Program-made: the position numbers and the translations under genes
The notes under the pieces: generated by a model
Database searches by the model: none
What the model was told of the DNA's origin: nothing
The model's input: only the letters and a program-made list of their open reading frames with translations
In this document: in pieces, positions 1-8,580 of the stretch
Numbering within the stretch: the stretch's first letter is position 1
How the letters are laid out: each line of letters starts with the position of its first letter
From: Niastella koreensis GR20-10
GTDB taxonomy: Bacteria > Bacteroidota > Bacteroidia > Chitinophagales > Chitinophagaceae
DNA length: 64,000 bases
Assembly: GCF_000246855.1 (NCBI RefSeq)
Contig: NC_016609.1
Coordinates: 4,588,001 to 4,652,000 of the forward strand
Direction of reading: 5' to 3'

Positions 1-1
1 C

Positions 2-1642
2 AAAGCATTCTTCCTGGCCGAAGGTTCCCTTACCTGGTGGGCCATTGGCGCCTCGCTCATTGCTTCCAATATTTCTGCCGAACAGTTTATTGGCATGAGT
101 GGTGAAGGTTTTTTTGTAGGTACCGCGGTAGCCGCCTACGAGTGGATCGCTGCAATAGCACTGATAATAATTGCCGTTTGGTTTATGCCGGTGTATTTGA
201 AGAACCGGATCTTCACCATGCCGCAGTTCCTCAAAACGCGGTATAATGATTCTGTGGCCCTCATTATGGCCATCTTCTGGTTATTCCTGTACATCCTGGT
301 AAACCTCACTTCTATCTTATACCTTGGCGCCACCGCTATCACCGGTTTGGTGGGTAATGCAACTGCAGGTACGCCTGAATTTCAAAATGTGCTGCACCTC
401 ATCATGATCGGATTAGCGGTTTTTTCGCTGATCATCACACTGGGCGGCATGAAAGTAATTGGTTATACCGACGTAATTCAGGTAGCCGTTTTGATTATTG
501 GAGGTTTGGCCACCACCTACCTTGCGTTATCAATTGTAGGTGAGAGATTAGGTGTGGGTCACAGCGCCATCGCCGGTTTCAAAGCGTTGATGAACGATTC
601 GCCCGAACACTTTAAAATGATCCTGCCCAAACCAGCGGCCACTACGGGAACGATCAATACGCCGCTCAACCTGGATATTCAGAAATGGGTGGTATTACCT
701 GGTATTGCTATGTATTTTGCCGGTCAGTGGATCGTGAACCTGAACTACTGGGGTTGCAACCAGTACATCACACAACGCGCCCTGGGCGCCGATCTGAAAA
801 CGGCCCGCACCGGTCTTATTTTTGCCGGTATGTTGAAATTAATGATGCCGGTGATCGTTATGCTGCCTGGTATCGCCGCATTCGTTTTACATAAGCACAA
901 TGCACTCCCTGGTTTCAGTGGTAGTAAAGACGGTGCTTATTCAGCCATCCTTGGCTTTTTGCCATCCGGTCTGAAGGGTTTATCCATTGCTGCGCTTACT
1001 GCCGCTATTGTGGCCTCATTGGCCGGTAAACTGAACAGTATCTCTACCATTTTTACGCTGGATATCTTTAAAAAATATATTGCCAAAGAACAGGCTGATG
1101 AAAAGAAGCTGGTTATGACCGGCCGCTACACCGTACTGGCTGCCAGCATTCTGGCCATTATGTTTACCTGGAATGACCTGCTGGGTATTGGTGGTGAAGG
1201 TGGTTTTACCTTCATTCAGAAATACACAGGTTTCATTAGCCCCGGGGTATTCGCCATGTTCCTGCTGGGTATGTTCTGGAAACGTACCACTGGTACAGCT
1301 GCTATTGTAGGTGTTGTACTGGGTTTTGTGCTTGCTATCTTCTTCAACAATTATGCAGTTGGTTTATTTGGAAAAGAAACCTGGTTATACACTGCCTATG
1401 AGTATCAGGCGATGGAAAAAGGAGCTGTAGTGACCAAAGTTGAAATTCCCTTCCTTATCAACATGGGTTGGTCTTTTGTGATCACAGTAGCTACCATGGT
1501 GGGTATCTCCCTGGCCGGACCTAAAGTAAATCCGAAAGCATTTGTAACCGATAAGGCCTTATTAAAACTCGACAACCGCACCATTGCAATGATTGTAATT
1601 ACATTAATATTACTGTCTGCATTGTATGTGAAATTCTGGTAA
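2..1642 (+). CDS. Sodium/solute symporter (SSS family), 5' end cut by window edge
   Basis: Integral membrane transporter that would couple Na+ entry to uptake of a sugar or sugar acid. The reading frame is open from base 2, before the first ATG at 95, and encodes LAEGSLTWWAIGASLIAS and ISAEQFIG, the conserved first part of SSS transporters, so the true start is left of the window. The visible 546 residues contain about a dozen hydrophobic segments and end in a membrane helix. It converges on the RG-I degradation operon and shares a terminator with it. By position it may import a product of that pathway such as an (unsaturated) galacturonate or galactose; the substrate is inference. The family call is firm. 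Confidence 0.9.
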   Translation, partial: KAFFLAEGSLTWWAIGASLIASNISAEQFIGMSGEGFFVGTAVAAYEWIAAIALIIIAVWFMPVYLKNRIFTMPQFLKTRYNDSVALIMAIFWLFLYILVNLTSILYLGATAITGLVGNATAGTPEFQNVLHLIMIGLAVFSLIITLGGMKVIGYTDVIQVAVLIIGGLATTYLALSIVGERLGVGHSAIAGFKALMNDSPEHFKMILPKPAATTGTINTPLNLDIQKWVVLPGIAMYFAGQWIVNLNYWGCNQYITQRALGADLKTARTGLIFAGMLKLMMPVIVMLPGIAAFVLHKHNALPGFSGSKDGAYSAILGFLPSGLKGLSIAALTAAIVASLAGKLNSISTIFTLDIFKKYIAKEQADEKKLVMTGRYTVLAASILAIMFTWNDLLGIGGEGGFTFIQKYTGFISPGVFAMFLLGMFWKRTTGTAAIVGVVLGFVLAIFFNNYAVGLFGKETWLYTAYEYQAMEKGAVVTKVEIPFLINMGWSFVITVATMVGISLAGPKVNPKAFVTDKALLKLDNRTIAMIVITLILLSALYVKFW

Positions 1643-1662
1643 TTGAAACAACGGTAATAGAA

Positions 1663-1702
1663 AAAGCAAAAGGCCCCGCTGTAACGTGGGGCCTTTTGCT
1701 TT
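1663..1702. terminator. Bidirectional intrinsic terminator
   Basis: Two perfectly complementary 15-base arms (1663-1677 and 1688-1702) enclose a 10-base loop. The stem has a GGCCCC core flanked by A-rich and T-rich ends, so it works in both directions. It sits between the convergent symporter and GH105 genes. Confidence 0.9.
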
Positions 1703-1713
1703 ATGTAGGCTTT

Positions 1714-2847
1714 TTAGTGAGTTGTCAGTCTATAAATCTCACTTCCGGCCAGTAAAAAACAGCCGAGACCATAATCTTCAAAATCGGGAATGTGGTCATA
1801 CGTTACGGGCTGACCATCTTTTGGTTCTTTACCTGTTCCCTGTACATACCCCAACATACCATCGGGGTGCACACAATCTTTCACCAACGCATTCCAGGCT
1901 TTCAGCATAATGGGCCGGTAAGTGGCTTTATCAATCAGGTTGTTGTTAATGCCCCAGGCCATACCATATACAAACAACGAGGTACCGGTTAATTCCTTGC
2001 CGCCATAGTCGGTTGAATCGGCCAGGCTCACGTTCCAGAAACCGTCTGAGCGTTGAAAGGGGATCAGCGCCTTCAGCATGTCTTTATAATCCTGCATGTA
2101 TTCATTGTAGTGGGGATCGCTTTTAGGCAGTAGTTGCAGCGTACGCACCAGGGCCGCTACTACCCAGCCATTGCCACGGCTCCAGTAACAGCCGGCGCCA
2201 TTGGGCTCTTTATACGGGGGATCAAAATCCTTATCGCGCCACCATAAGTGACCAATGGGATCGTACAGCCCGTTATCACCATGTTTGTGTTTGGTGTAGG
2301 CATACATTTCATACATGCGGTTGTAGTAGCTGGTATCGTTGTACACTTTACCCAGCCGTGCAAACACCGGCATGCCCATTTGCAGCGCATCTACCCAGCT
2401 CCAGTCATCTACTTTGGAGGTAGCTTTCATAGAGTCGATAGAGACTTTGATATCTCTGATGCGTTCTTCTTTTTTATCCAGCAGGTACAGGTCAATATAG
2501 GTTTGACCACAGCAATGGTTATCGGCATTGCGCACTTTAATTCCACCGTTCAGTCCCCAGTTGTGTTTGGCGCCCCAGTCGATGGCATAGTCCAGGTAGG
2601 CTGACTTTTTATCGATGCTGTACAGCGCCATCAATCCTTCATAGTACACGGCGCGGGTCCAGATGTTGCTGGGCCGTTCTTTACTGGTAATAATGGTTTT
2701 GCCCGGATCGGGCCATTTGTTCATGAAATACTGGTTGGTTAAACGCATGACGTTCAGCACATCTTTTTTTGCAGGCGCTTTTTGCGCCTGTAAAGATGTG
2801 GTCAGCAACAATGCCCCGGCTAATGATAGTTTCACACTATTAAACAT
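1714..2847 (-). CDS. GH105/GH88 unsaturated rhamnogalacturonyl hydrolase
   Basis: Exported hydrolase of the YteR type that removes the 4,5-unsaturated galacturonate left at the non-reducing end of oligosaccharides after rhamnogalacturonan lyase action. It has 377 residues with an N-terminal signal peptide (cleavage about residue 22, after SLQAQ). The (alpha/alpha)6-barrel hallmarks are WVDALQMGMP, where Asp153 matches the catalytic aspartate position of the family, and GAGCYWSRGNGWVVAAL. It is the last gene of the leftward RG-I operon, 7 bases after the GH2 gene, and ends at the shared terminator. It is not similar enough to the second GH105 (20739-22082) to be a recent duplicate, so the two probably prefer different oligosaccharides. 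Confidence 0.88.
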   Translation of the reverse strand: MFNSVKLSLAGALLLTTSLQAQKAPAKKDVLNVMRLTNQYFMNKWPDPGKTIITSKERPSNIWTRAVYYEGLMALYSIDKKSAYLDYAIDWGAKHNWGLNGGIKVRNADNHCCGQTYIDLYLLDKKEERIRDIKVSIDSMKATSKVDDWSWVDALQMGMPVFARLGKVYNDTSYYNRMYEMYAYTKHKHGDNGLYDPIGHLWWRDKDFDPPYKEPNGAGCYWSRGNGWVVAALVRTLQLLPKSDPHYNEYMQDYKDMLKALIPFQRSDGFWNVSLADSTDYGGKELTGTSLFVYGMAWGINNNLIDKATYRPIMLKAWNALVKDCVHPDGMLGYVQGTGKEPKDGQPVTYDHIPDFEDYGLGCFLLAGSEIYRLTTH

Positions 2848-2854
2848 AGTATAC

Positions 2855-5758
2855 TCAGTTTACTTTAGGTTTCAATTCGTCCGGACTGTCTTTTGTATAG
2901 CCATTCCAGGTTTCGCGCGAAGGTTCGTTGAATAAAGCCTGTACAACGGATAATTCCACGGTTGACGTGGGGTTAAACGATGTTGAATGCACATACTTCA
3001 GCAAACTGTACGACAACCAGGCCGTAGCAGGCCGTTTATCCAAATCATGCAAATCAATACTGCATAGTAACAATTTGCCCTTCCCTACTTTAGCTTCCAG
3101 CAACAGGGCCAGTTTGCGGTTGATGAACCAGGTATCTATTGGTTGCAGAATAGGTTTGAACCCTTGCGGGAAATCTTCCAGGTGCATTACCTGGGCTTCA
3201 TTCACCACATCCCACCACTGCAGATCGCTGTAGCTGGTGGCTGGAAAATCTTTAAATGCCGGATGGTTGGGATCACATACTATGCCGAGAGTATGGGGCG
3301 GACGCATTTTAAACCAGCTGGTATTCCAGAATACGGGCGTAAAGTAATTTACAACTTCTTTTCCTTTCCGGATCCTGCCGCCTGCCAGTAATAATACCGA
3401 TCCACCATTCTGCAACAGGGAAACAGCTTTTTCATTAAGGGTATCGCAAACATATACATTTGGGTTGCCGGCCACATTAGGAACCGTATTGGGAAAAACC
3501 CACACATTCCAGTCATTGCCATAATCAGTTCCTGCTATTGAAATATCGAGATTCAACCGCATGGGCGTTTTAACAGCTGACAATGGCCAGGCAATAGTAC
3601 CAACCGGTAAACAATTGCCAAGCGCATAATCCTTCTTATCGAAAGCACCTTTTACGAGTACTTTACCGGTACTGTCTTTTATTACCCAATTGATCACCGC
3701 ATTCTTTAATTCACTGCTGCCATAATTGAACAACTCTACCTGCGCAGTCAGGGTTTCATTATCATTGTAAACAAATTTAGGCAGGCGGGTCAATGGTACT
3801 ACGGCATTGCAAAAGCGCTTTACCTGCTGTGGCGTTACATAGGGTTTATCCTGCCACAGGGCGTTCAACATACCTACCAACGCGGTACCCTGACCGGGAA
3901 AATCCTGCAGGCCCAGCATTTGAAAACCAGCCAGCCCTTTTGTGCGCATGGCTTTTTCCAATTCATTTTTATAACAAAGCACCTGCAGTTTACCGCTGGC
4001 CATCAGGAAATCATTGGCCTGATCGGCCATGCCATGTTCGGCCAGCAGTTCGCGGAATAATTCAAAATTCTTTTCTTTATATACACCGCTGAAACGGGGT
4101 ATTTCATTAAAGTCGGGGAATACACACCACTGCCCCATTTCATGCACCACATAGGGCACATTGAATTTTTGAATGGCGGCATGATAATCAGAATCACTTT
4201 CGGGGCGCGCGTTCACCCAGTTCAGTCCACGGGCGCCTGCCTTTACCATGTATTTATTCTCCGGCACCAGCGGCCAGCTGTTGCCAACTGAAGCGCCGGT
4301 ATATACGCGGCGTTTATCTTTCGCCTCCCAGTAGTGGATCATGTCTGTCATATACTTCACCTGCTTTTTGCCGGCGGGTTCATTACCGGCAACTGCCTCC
4401 ATGCAAAACGAAGCATAGTTGCCATACCAGTCGGCCATGCGATCGGTTTCTTCATACATGTATTTGTCAATGGGTTTGCCATCGCCTAAAGTAGTACCAT
4501 GGTTCACCCAGCCCGGCCCTTCGGGTTGTAAATAGAACCCGGTGAGGTCTGCTGCCTGGAAGGCCGCTTCGGGCGGGCACCAGCTGTGAAAACGCATATG
4601 GTTCAACCCATGCGCCTTAGCCGTGTTGAACAATTTTACCCAGGCGGCTTCATCCATCGGTGGAAAGCCGGTTAAGGGAAATTCGCAATTATTTACCGTA
4701 CCGCGTAAGAACAAGGGGCGATCGTTAATAGTGAAGCTTGTACCTGCGATCTTAAATGAGCGCATACCAAAGCTTACTTCTTTTGAATCCAGGACCTTTT
4801 TGTCTTCAGGCCGCCGCAAAGCCACCGTCAGTTTGTATAAAACAGGATTAAATTCATCCCACAACTGCATTTTATCGGTCATAGGTACATCAAAAGACTG
4901 CGTAACAACATAATCCTTTTCCATGCTGAACGACTTTGTTACTACCTCCGGCACAACATGCGACTGTGTTGTATTAAAACTCTTAGCCGAAAACGCCAAT
5001 TGTTTATTTCCTAAACCACCTCCTGTTATCGTTACAACTACTTTAGCCTGTTTACCAGCCACATCAGGATACACCTGTACATTGGTAATATGCGTTACAG
5101 GCCTTGCCTCCAACATTATCTTCCCAATAATACCATTCCAGTTGCCCTGTGTGTGATCGGTTAAACTATGCGAATCAGGACCATTATTAATAGCTTTTAT
5201 GCGATTGTCTATTCGAATTGTAATGCTATGTTTACCGGGTGTAAGTGCGTTTGATAGCTCATACACATGAGGTGCCACAAAACTGTTCTGTATTCCTACA
5301 TCCTTTCCATCTACCCATACCATGGTTTCGGTATGACATCTCTCCAGGAATAATTGAATGGCCTTTTTCGTCCAGTAGGCAGGAACAATCACTTCTTTCT
5401 GATACCAGGCAGCGCCCACATAATATTTGGCGGGCGTTAACCAGAAGGGAAACTTGAGATTACCAGGCTGCCGGTATTTTTCCATACGTGGGTTGAAAAA
5501 CCAGCTGCTGTCATAAATACTTCCTGTCCATTTGGTATTAACGGTAACATCCTCGCCTTTGCCATTGGTTAGCATGGAACCGGGCAGTTTGATGTTATCT
5601 TCCAGTTTTCTATTGAACCATTGCTCCCGGATGCCCACATCATTGCGATCTACCTGGAACCGCCAGTCGCCGGCCAGGGAGATAGATTGTGCAGATGCCC
5701 AATTGCAACCAACACATATGACCATTAGTAAAGCAATATCCTTTAAGTTCAGTCTCAT
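2855..5758 (-). CDS. GH2-type glycosidase (clan GH-A), secreted
   Basis: Large exported glycosidase of 967 residues with a signal peptide (cleavage about residue 24). It begins with the GH2 jelly-roll sugar-binding domain (SLAGDWRFQVD, about residues 25-220), then an immunoglobulin-like domain, then a TIM barrel. GNEPAG (Glu460) fits the acid/base motif and HEMGQW (Glu540) the nucleophile; these assignments are by motif only. A further C-terminal region of about 300 residues follows. Its start overlaps the stop of the upstream acetylesterase by 4 bases (ATGA), indicating coupled translation. Within an RG-I operon, beta-galactosidase, beta-glucuronidase or beta-galacturonidase activity on side chains are all possible; the sequence alone does not decide. 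Confidence 0.82.
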   Translation of the reverse strand: MRLNLKDIALLMVICVGCNWASAQSISLAGDWRFQVDRNDVGIREQWFNRKLEDNIKLPGSMLTNGKGEDVTVNTKWTGSIYDSSWFFNPRMEKYRQPGNLKFPFWLTPAKYYVGAAWYQKEVIVPAYWTKKAIQLFLERCHTETMVWVDGKDVGIQNSFVAPHVYELSNALTPGKHSITIRIDNRIKAINNGPDSHSLTDHTQGNWNGIIGKIMLEARPVTHITNVQVYPDVAGKQAKVVVTITGGGLGNKQLAFSAKSFNTTQSHVVPEVVTKSFSMEKDYVVTQSFDVPMTDKMQLWDEFNPVLYKLTVALRRPEDKKVLDSKEVSFGMRSFKIAGTSFTINDRPLFLRGTVNNCEFPLTGFPPMDEAAWVKLFNTAKAHGLNHMRFHSWCPPEAAFQAADLTGFYLQPEGPGWVNHGTTLGDGKPIDKYMYEETDRMADWYGNYASFCMEAVAGNEPAGKKQVKYMTDMIHYWEAKDKRRVYTGASVGNSWPLVPENKYMVKAGARGLNWVNARPESDSDYHAAIQKFNVPYVVHEMGQWCVFPDFNEIPRFSGVYKEKNFELFRELLAEHGMADQANDFLMASGKLQVLCYKNELEKAMRTKGLAGFQMLGLQDFPGQGTALVGMLNALWQDKPYVTPQQVKRFCNAVVPLTRLPKFVYNDNETLTAQVELFNYGSSELKNAVINWVIKDSTGKVLVKGAFDKKDYALGNCLPVGTIAWPLSAVKTPMRLNLDISIAGTDYGNDWNVWVFPNTVPNVAGNPNVYVCDTLNEKAVSLLQNGGSVLLLAGGRIRKGKEVVNYFTPVFWNTSWFKMRPPHTLGIVCDPNHPAFKDFPATSYSDLQWWDVVNEAQVMHLEDFPQGFKPILQPIDTWFINRKLALLLEAKVGKGKLLLCSIDLHDLDKRPATAWLSYSLLKYVHSTSFNPTSTVELSVVQALFNEPSRETWNGYTKDSPDELKPKVN

Positions 5759-6558
5759 TTCTTCAGGTATTCTTTTAGGTCGTTATTTCTAAGGTCCCAG
5801 ATCCCCTTCACCACCATATCGGCATTCAGCAAAGACCCATTTTTATTAGGGTGCGTATGATCGCCGGGGAAGAAATGTTTAACAGAGTCAGGACCCAGTT
5901 TATCATACTGATCGGCAATGAGGTCGTTCAACGGAATAAAGAAGGCGCCATTTGCTTTGGCTACATCCTCGGCCCATTTGCCATAACTGGTATTGGCCCG
6001 TTCTACTTTGCCATCTTTAAAAATATTGCGGGGTATGGGCGAACATACGATGGAAATGGCGCCTTTGGCTTTTGCATCCTGGATATATTTACGCATATAC
6101 CAGCCGTAGGTATGCACCACCTCGTTCTTTTTAAGAATGGGGTTGTATATGGCCGTACTATCTTCTCCAATGCCCTTGATGGTGCCACGGGCGCGGGCCG
6201 TATCATCGAGCGGACCGCCGTCATTATGCCCGAACTGCATGATCACATAATCGCCGCGTTGTAATTTTTCCAGCACGCGGTCCCAACGGCCTTCATTTAT
6301 AAACGTGCGGCTGCTTCTGCCGCCGATGGCATGGTTCTCCACCTGTATGCGGGTTGTATCAAAGCGATCGGCCATAAAGCTGCCCCAGCCCCACAGGTCC
6401 TGTTTGCCGGTGCCATCGCCATTCTTTACAGTAGAATCGCCAATGATGTAGACCGTGTGTTTGCGTGATTGCCAAACTACGAAGGAGGAAACAAGCACCA
6501 GTACTCCGATCACAGCAAGCGAACGGAGGAGGTTTCGGCGGTTGGTATTGATTGCCAT
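5755..6558 (-). CDS. SGNH rhamnogalacturonan acetylesterase
   Basis: Predicted esterase that removes acetyl groups from the galacturonate residues of RG-I so the lyase can act. Motifs of the SGNH fold are in order: GDSTVKN with the nucleophilic Ser, GGRSSRTF, QFGHND, and DHTHPN with the catalytic Asp and His near the C terminus. The N terminus carries a basic stretch and one hydrophobic segment, so the protein is exported or membrane-anchored. Three in-frame starts exist (6597, 6576, 6558). I chose 6558 because it lies one base after the PL11 stop (TAG C ATG), whereas 6597 would overlap PL11 by 38 bases. The stop overlaps the GH2 start. Confidence 0.87.
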   Translation of the reverse strand: MAINTNRRNLLRSLAVIGVLVLVSSFVVWQSRKHTVYIIGDSTVKNGDGTGKQDLWGWGSFMADRFDTTRIQVENHAIGGRSSRTFINEGRWDRVLEKLQRGDYVIMQFGHNDGGPLDDTARARGTIKGIGEDSTAIYNPILKKNEVVHTYGWYMRKYIQDAKAKGAISIVCSPIPRNIFKDGKVERANTSYGKWAEDVAKANGAFFIPLNDLIADQYDKLGPDSVKHFFPGDHTHPNKNGSLLNADMVVKGIWDLRNNDLKEYLKK

Positions 6559-6559
6559 G

Positions 6560-8446
6560 CTATTTATTTTTTGCATTGTCGTTTTTATGTTGTTCAATGA
6601 TACTGATCGATGGATGCGGTGGTGCGTTCATACCCTCACCGAAATAAAATCCCGGATGCGGCGGCTGATTGTACGCTACATTCTGCCAAACGATGCTGAG
6701 CCGGTATTGCGGGTCCTGCATCAAGGTATAGAATTTATAAGTAGTGGGAATGGTAGTGGAGAAAATGCGCAACTCCTGGTTATCGCGGGTGCGGTAGATC
6801 ACTTCTTCGCGCCAGTCGCCCAGGATATCGGCCGACAAACAAGGGTTGGATTTGGTGCCATTATTGTGCACACAATCATAATCCTTGCCATCGAACAGTT
6901 TGGTAACCGTGCTGTTGTTATAATCCCATTTACCTACCAGGGTACCATTCAGGATCTCGCTCAACACATCGCCATCCCAATAGATGCCCATGTTACAGGG
7001 TGGTGTTTTTTCGGCTATCTTGTTTCCCTTGCAATCAAACAACCCGGTAATGCCCGCACCGGCTACCCAGCATTCATACCCTTTATAGCGGGGATCAATA
7101 TCCAGGGCGCATGCGCGGCCGGGTCCCTCGCCATCTTCACCGGCTTTCACCGAAGCCTTTTTCCAGATCACTTCACCGGTTTTGGCATCGCGAAAGTTTG
7201 CACCGGCATCGTCAAAACGTTCCTGGGTACTGAACACTTCCTTGCCGGGTCTGTCGGGGTCCAGGTCGGTTACATGTAACGCATCGGCATGACCGATACC
7301 GGTTGTGTACAGGCCCTTGCCATTGTCATCAACGGTCATTTGCCCGTAAATAATCTCATCTTTGCCATCGCCATCCACATCGGTTACTGTTAAATTATGG
7401 TTGCCCTGACCAGCAAAGTCGGGGTAGCCCTTTTCTGTATCAAATACCCAACGCTGGGTGAGTTTATTGTCTTTCCAATCCCAGGCGGCCAGCACACTGC
7501 GGCCATAATACCCACGGCACATCACCAGGCTGGGATGCACGCCATCCAGGTAGGCCACACAGGCCAGGAAACGGTCTACGCGGTTGCCATAGCTGTCATT
7601 ACGGCCATTGCCCCCGGTTCCACCCCAACCATCAATACGGCCACGTGCCGGTACATAATCGGTGGTATACAAGGCGGCGCCGGTACGGCCATCAAAAATG
7701 GTGAGGTATTCAGGGCCTTCGAGAATGCGGCCATTGTTGTTTACATAGTTCTTTGTGGAGTCGCCAATTACTTTTCCCTGGCCGTCAATAGTGCCATCGG
7801 CTGTTTTCATGGCAATCTCAGCGCGGCCATCGCCATCGAGGTCATACACCATGAACTGGGTGTAATGCGCTCCCTCGCGAATGTTGCGGCCCAGGTTGAT
7901 CTCCCACAGTAATTTTCCTTCCAGCGTATAGGCCTGAAAGATGGGCGGATCAGTGATGCCGTTTTGTGAGTTGTCTTTTCCTTTACCTGCCTGGTGTAAA
8001 ATGATCTCATAGGTTCCATCGCCATCCAGGTCGCCAACACTGGCGTCGTTAGGCGCATAACCGGCAGGCGTTTTTAAAGGAATAGAAATATAGGCAGGCG
8101 CACCGGCCTTCAAAGTATAAGTACGATCGTCCTTTATTTCTTTGCCATTCACAATGGCTGCTACCTGGTAAGTGCAGGTTTGATTACCGTCTGCTTTTTC
8201 ATCGAGCCAGGAGGTAACTGCGGTTACGGGTTTTGAGTTCAATTTAGTGACCTTGTTTTCTGCTGTGCGGTACAGGTTAAAAGCGATATTATCCGCATCG
8301 GTGGCCAGCATGCGCCAGCTTACAAAAACATGTCCTTTTCCATCGGGCACGGCAACAATACCTCTGTTGAGATATTCCATTTGTCTTTGAGCAAAGATCG
8401 TCGCCGGCAGGAACAGGGTTATGAGATAAATAAATACTTTATTCAT
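6560..8446 (-). CDS. Rhamnogalacturonan lyase, PL11 family
   Basis: Secreted lyase of the YesW/YesX type that cleaves the rhamnose-galacturonate backbone of RG-I by beta-elimination, leaving unsaturated galacturonate that the neighbouring GH105 enzymes remove. It has 628 residues and a signal peptide ending near residue 19 (ATIFA). The N-terminal RQMEYLNRGIVAVP segment and FVSWRML are typical of PL11. Calcium-type loops DLDGDGTYEI, DLDGDGRAEI and DVDGDGKDEI mark the blades of the beta-propeller, and the C terminus ends in YFGEGM. It defines the substrate of the whole operon. Family call is very secure; endo versus exo mode cannot be told from sequence. Confidence 0.93.
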   Translation of the reverse strand: MNKVFIYLITLFLPATIFAQRQMEYLNRGIVAVPDGKGHVFVSWRMLATDADNIAFNLYRTAENKVTKLNSKPVTAVTSWLDEKADGNQTCTYQVAAIVNGKEIKDDRTYTLKAGAPAYISIPLKTPAGYAPNDASVGDLDGDGTYEIILHQAGKGKDNSQNGITDPPIFQAYTLEGKLLWEINLGRNIREGAHYTQFMVYDLDGDGRAEIAMKTADGTIDGQGKVIGDSTKNYVNNNGRILEGPEYLTIFDGRTGAALYTTDYVPARGRIDGWGGTGGNGRNDSYGNRVDRFLACVAYLDGVHPSLVMCRGYYGRSVLAAWDWKDNKLTQRWVFDTEKGYPDFAGQGNHNLTVTDVDGDGKDEIIYGQMTVDDNGKGLYTTGIGHADALHVTDLDPDRPGKEVFSTQERFDDAGANFRDAKTGEVIWKKASVKAGEDGEGPGRACALDIDPRYKGYECWVAGAGITGLFDCKGNKIAEKTPPCNMGIYWDGDVLSEILNGTLVGKWDYNNSTVTKLFDGKDYDCVHNNGTKSNPCLSADILGDWREEVIYRTRDNQELRIFSTTIPTTYKFYTLMQDPQYRLSIVWQNVAYNQPPHPGFYFGEGMNAPPHPSISIIEQHKNDNAKNK

Positions 8447-8454
8447 ATGGCAGT

Positions 8455-8580
8455 TTAAAGTTCAGAGTTCAGAGTTCACAGTTCAGAGTTCAGAGTTTCC
8501 TGGTTTTCACTTTCTCATTTTTCATTTATTTCTTCACTTTTACATTCAACATTCAATATTCAATATTCAATATTCAATCT
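8455..8580. repeat. Phrase-like intergenic repeats (TTCAGAG and TTCAATA words)
   Basis: Tandem words GTTCAGA/GTTCACA are followed by several copies of TTCAATA. The last copy runs into the GH39 gene and supplies its final codons and stop (Ile-Glu-Tyr-stop). Same repeat family as at 10437, 19080 and 26085. Confidence 0.85.

Noticed and set aside
6455-7279. 274-codon plus-strand frame
   Set aside because: Lies antisense within PL11 and the acetylesterase, whose protein features are unambiguous; its own translation has no domain.
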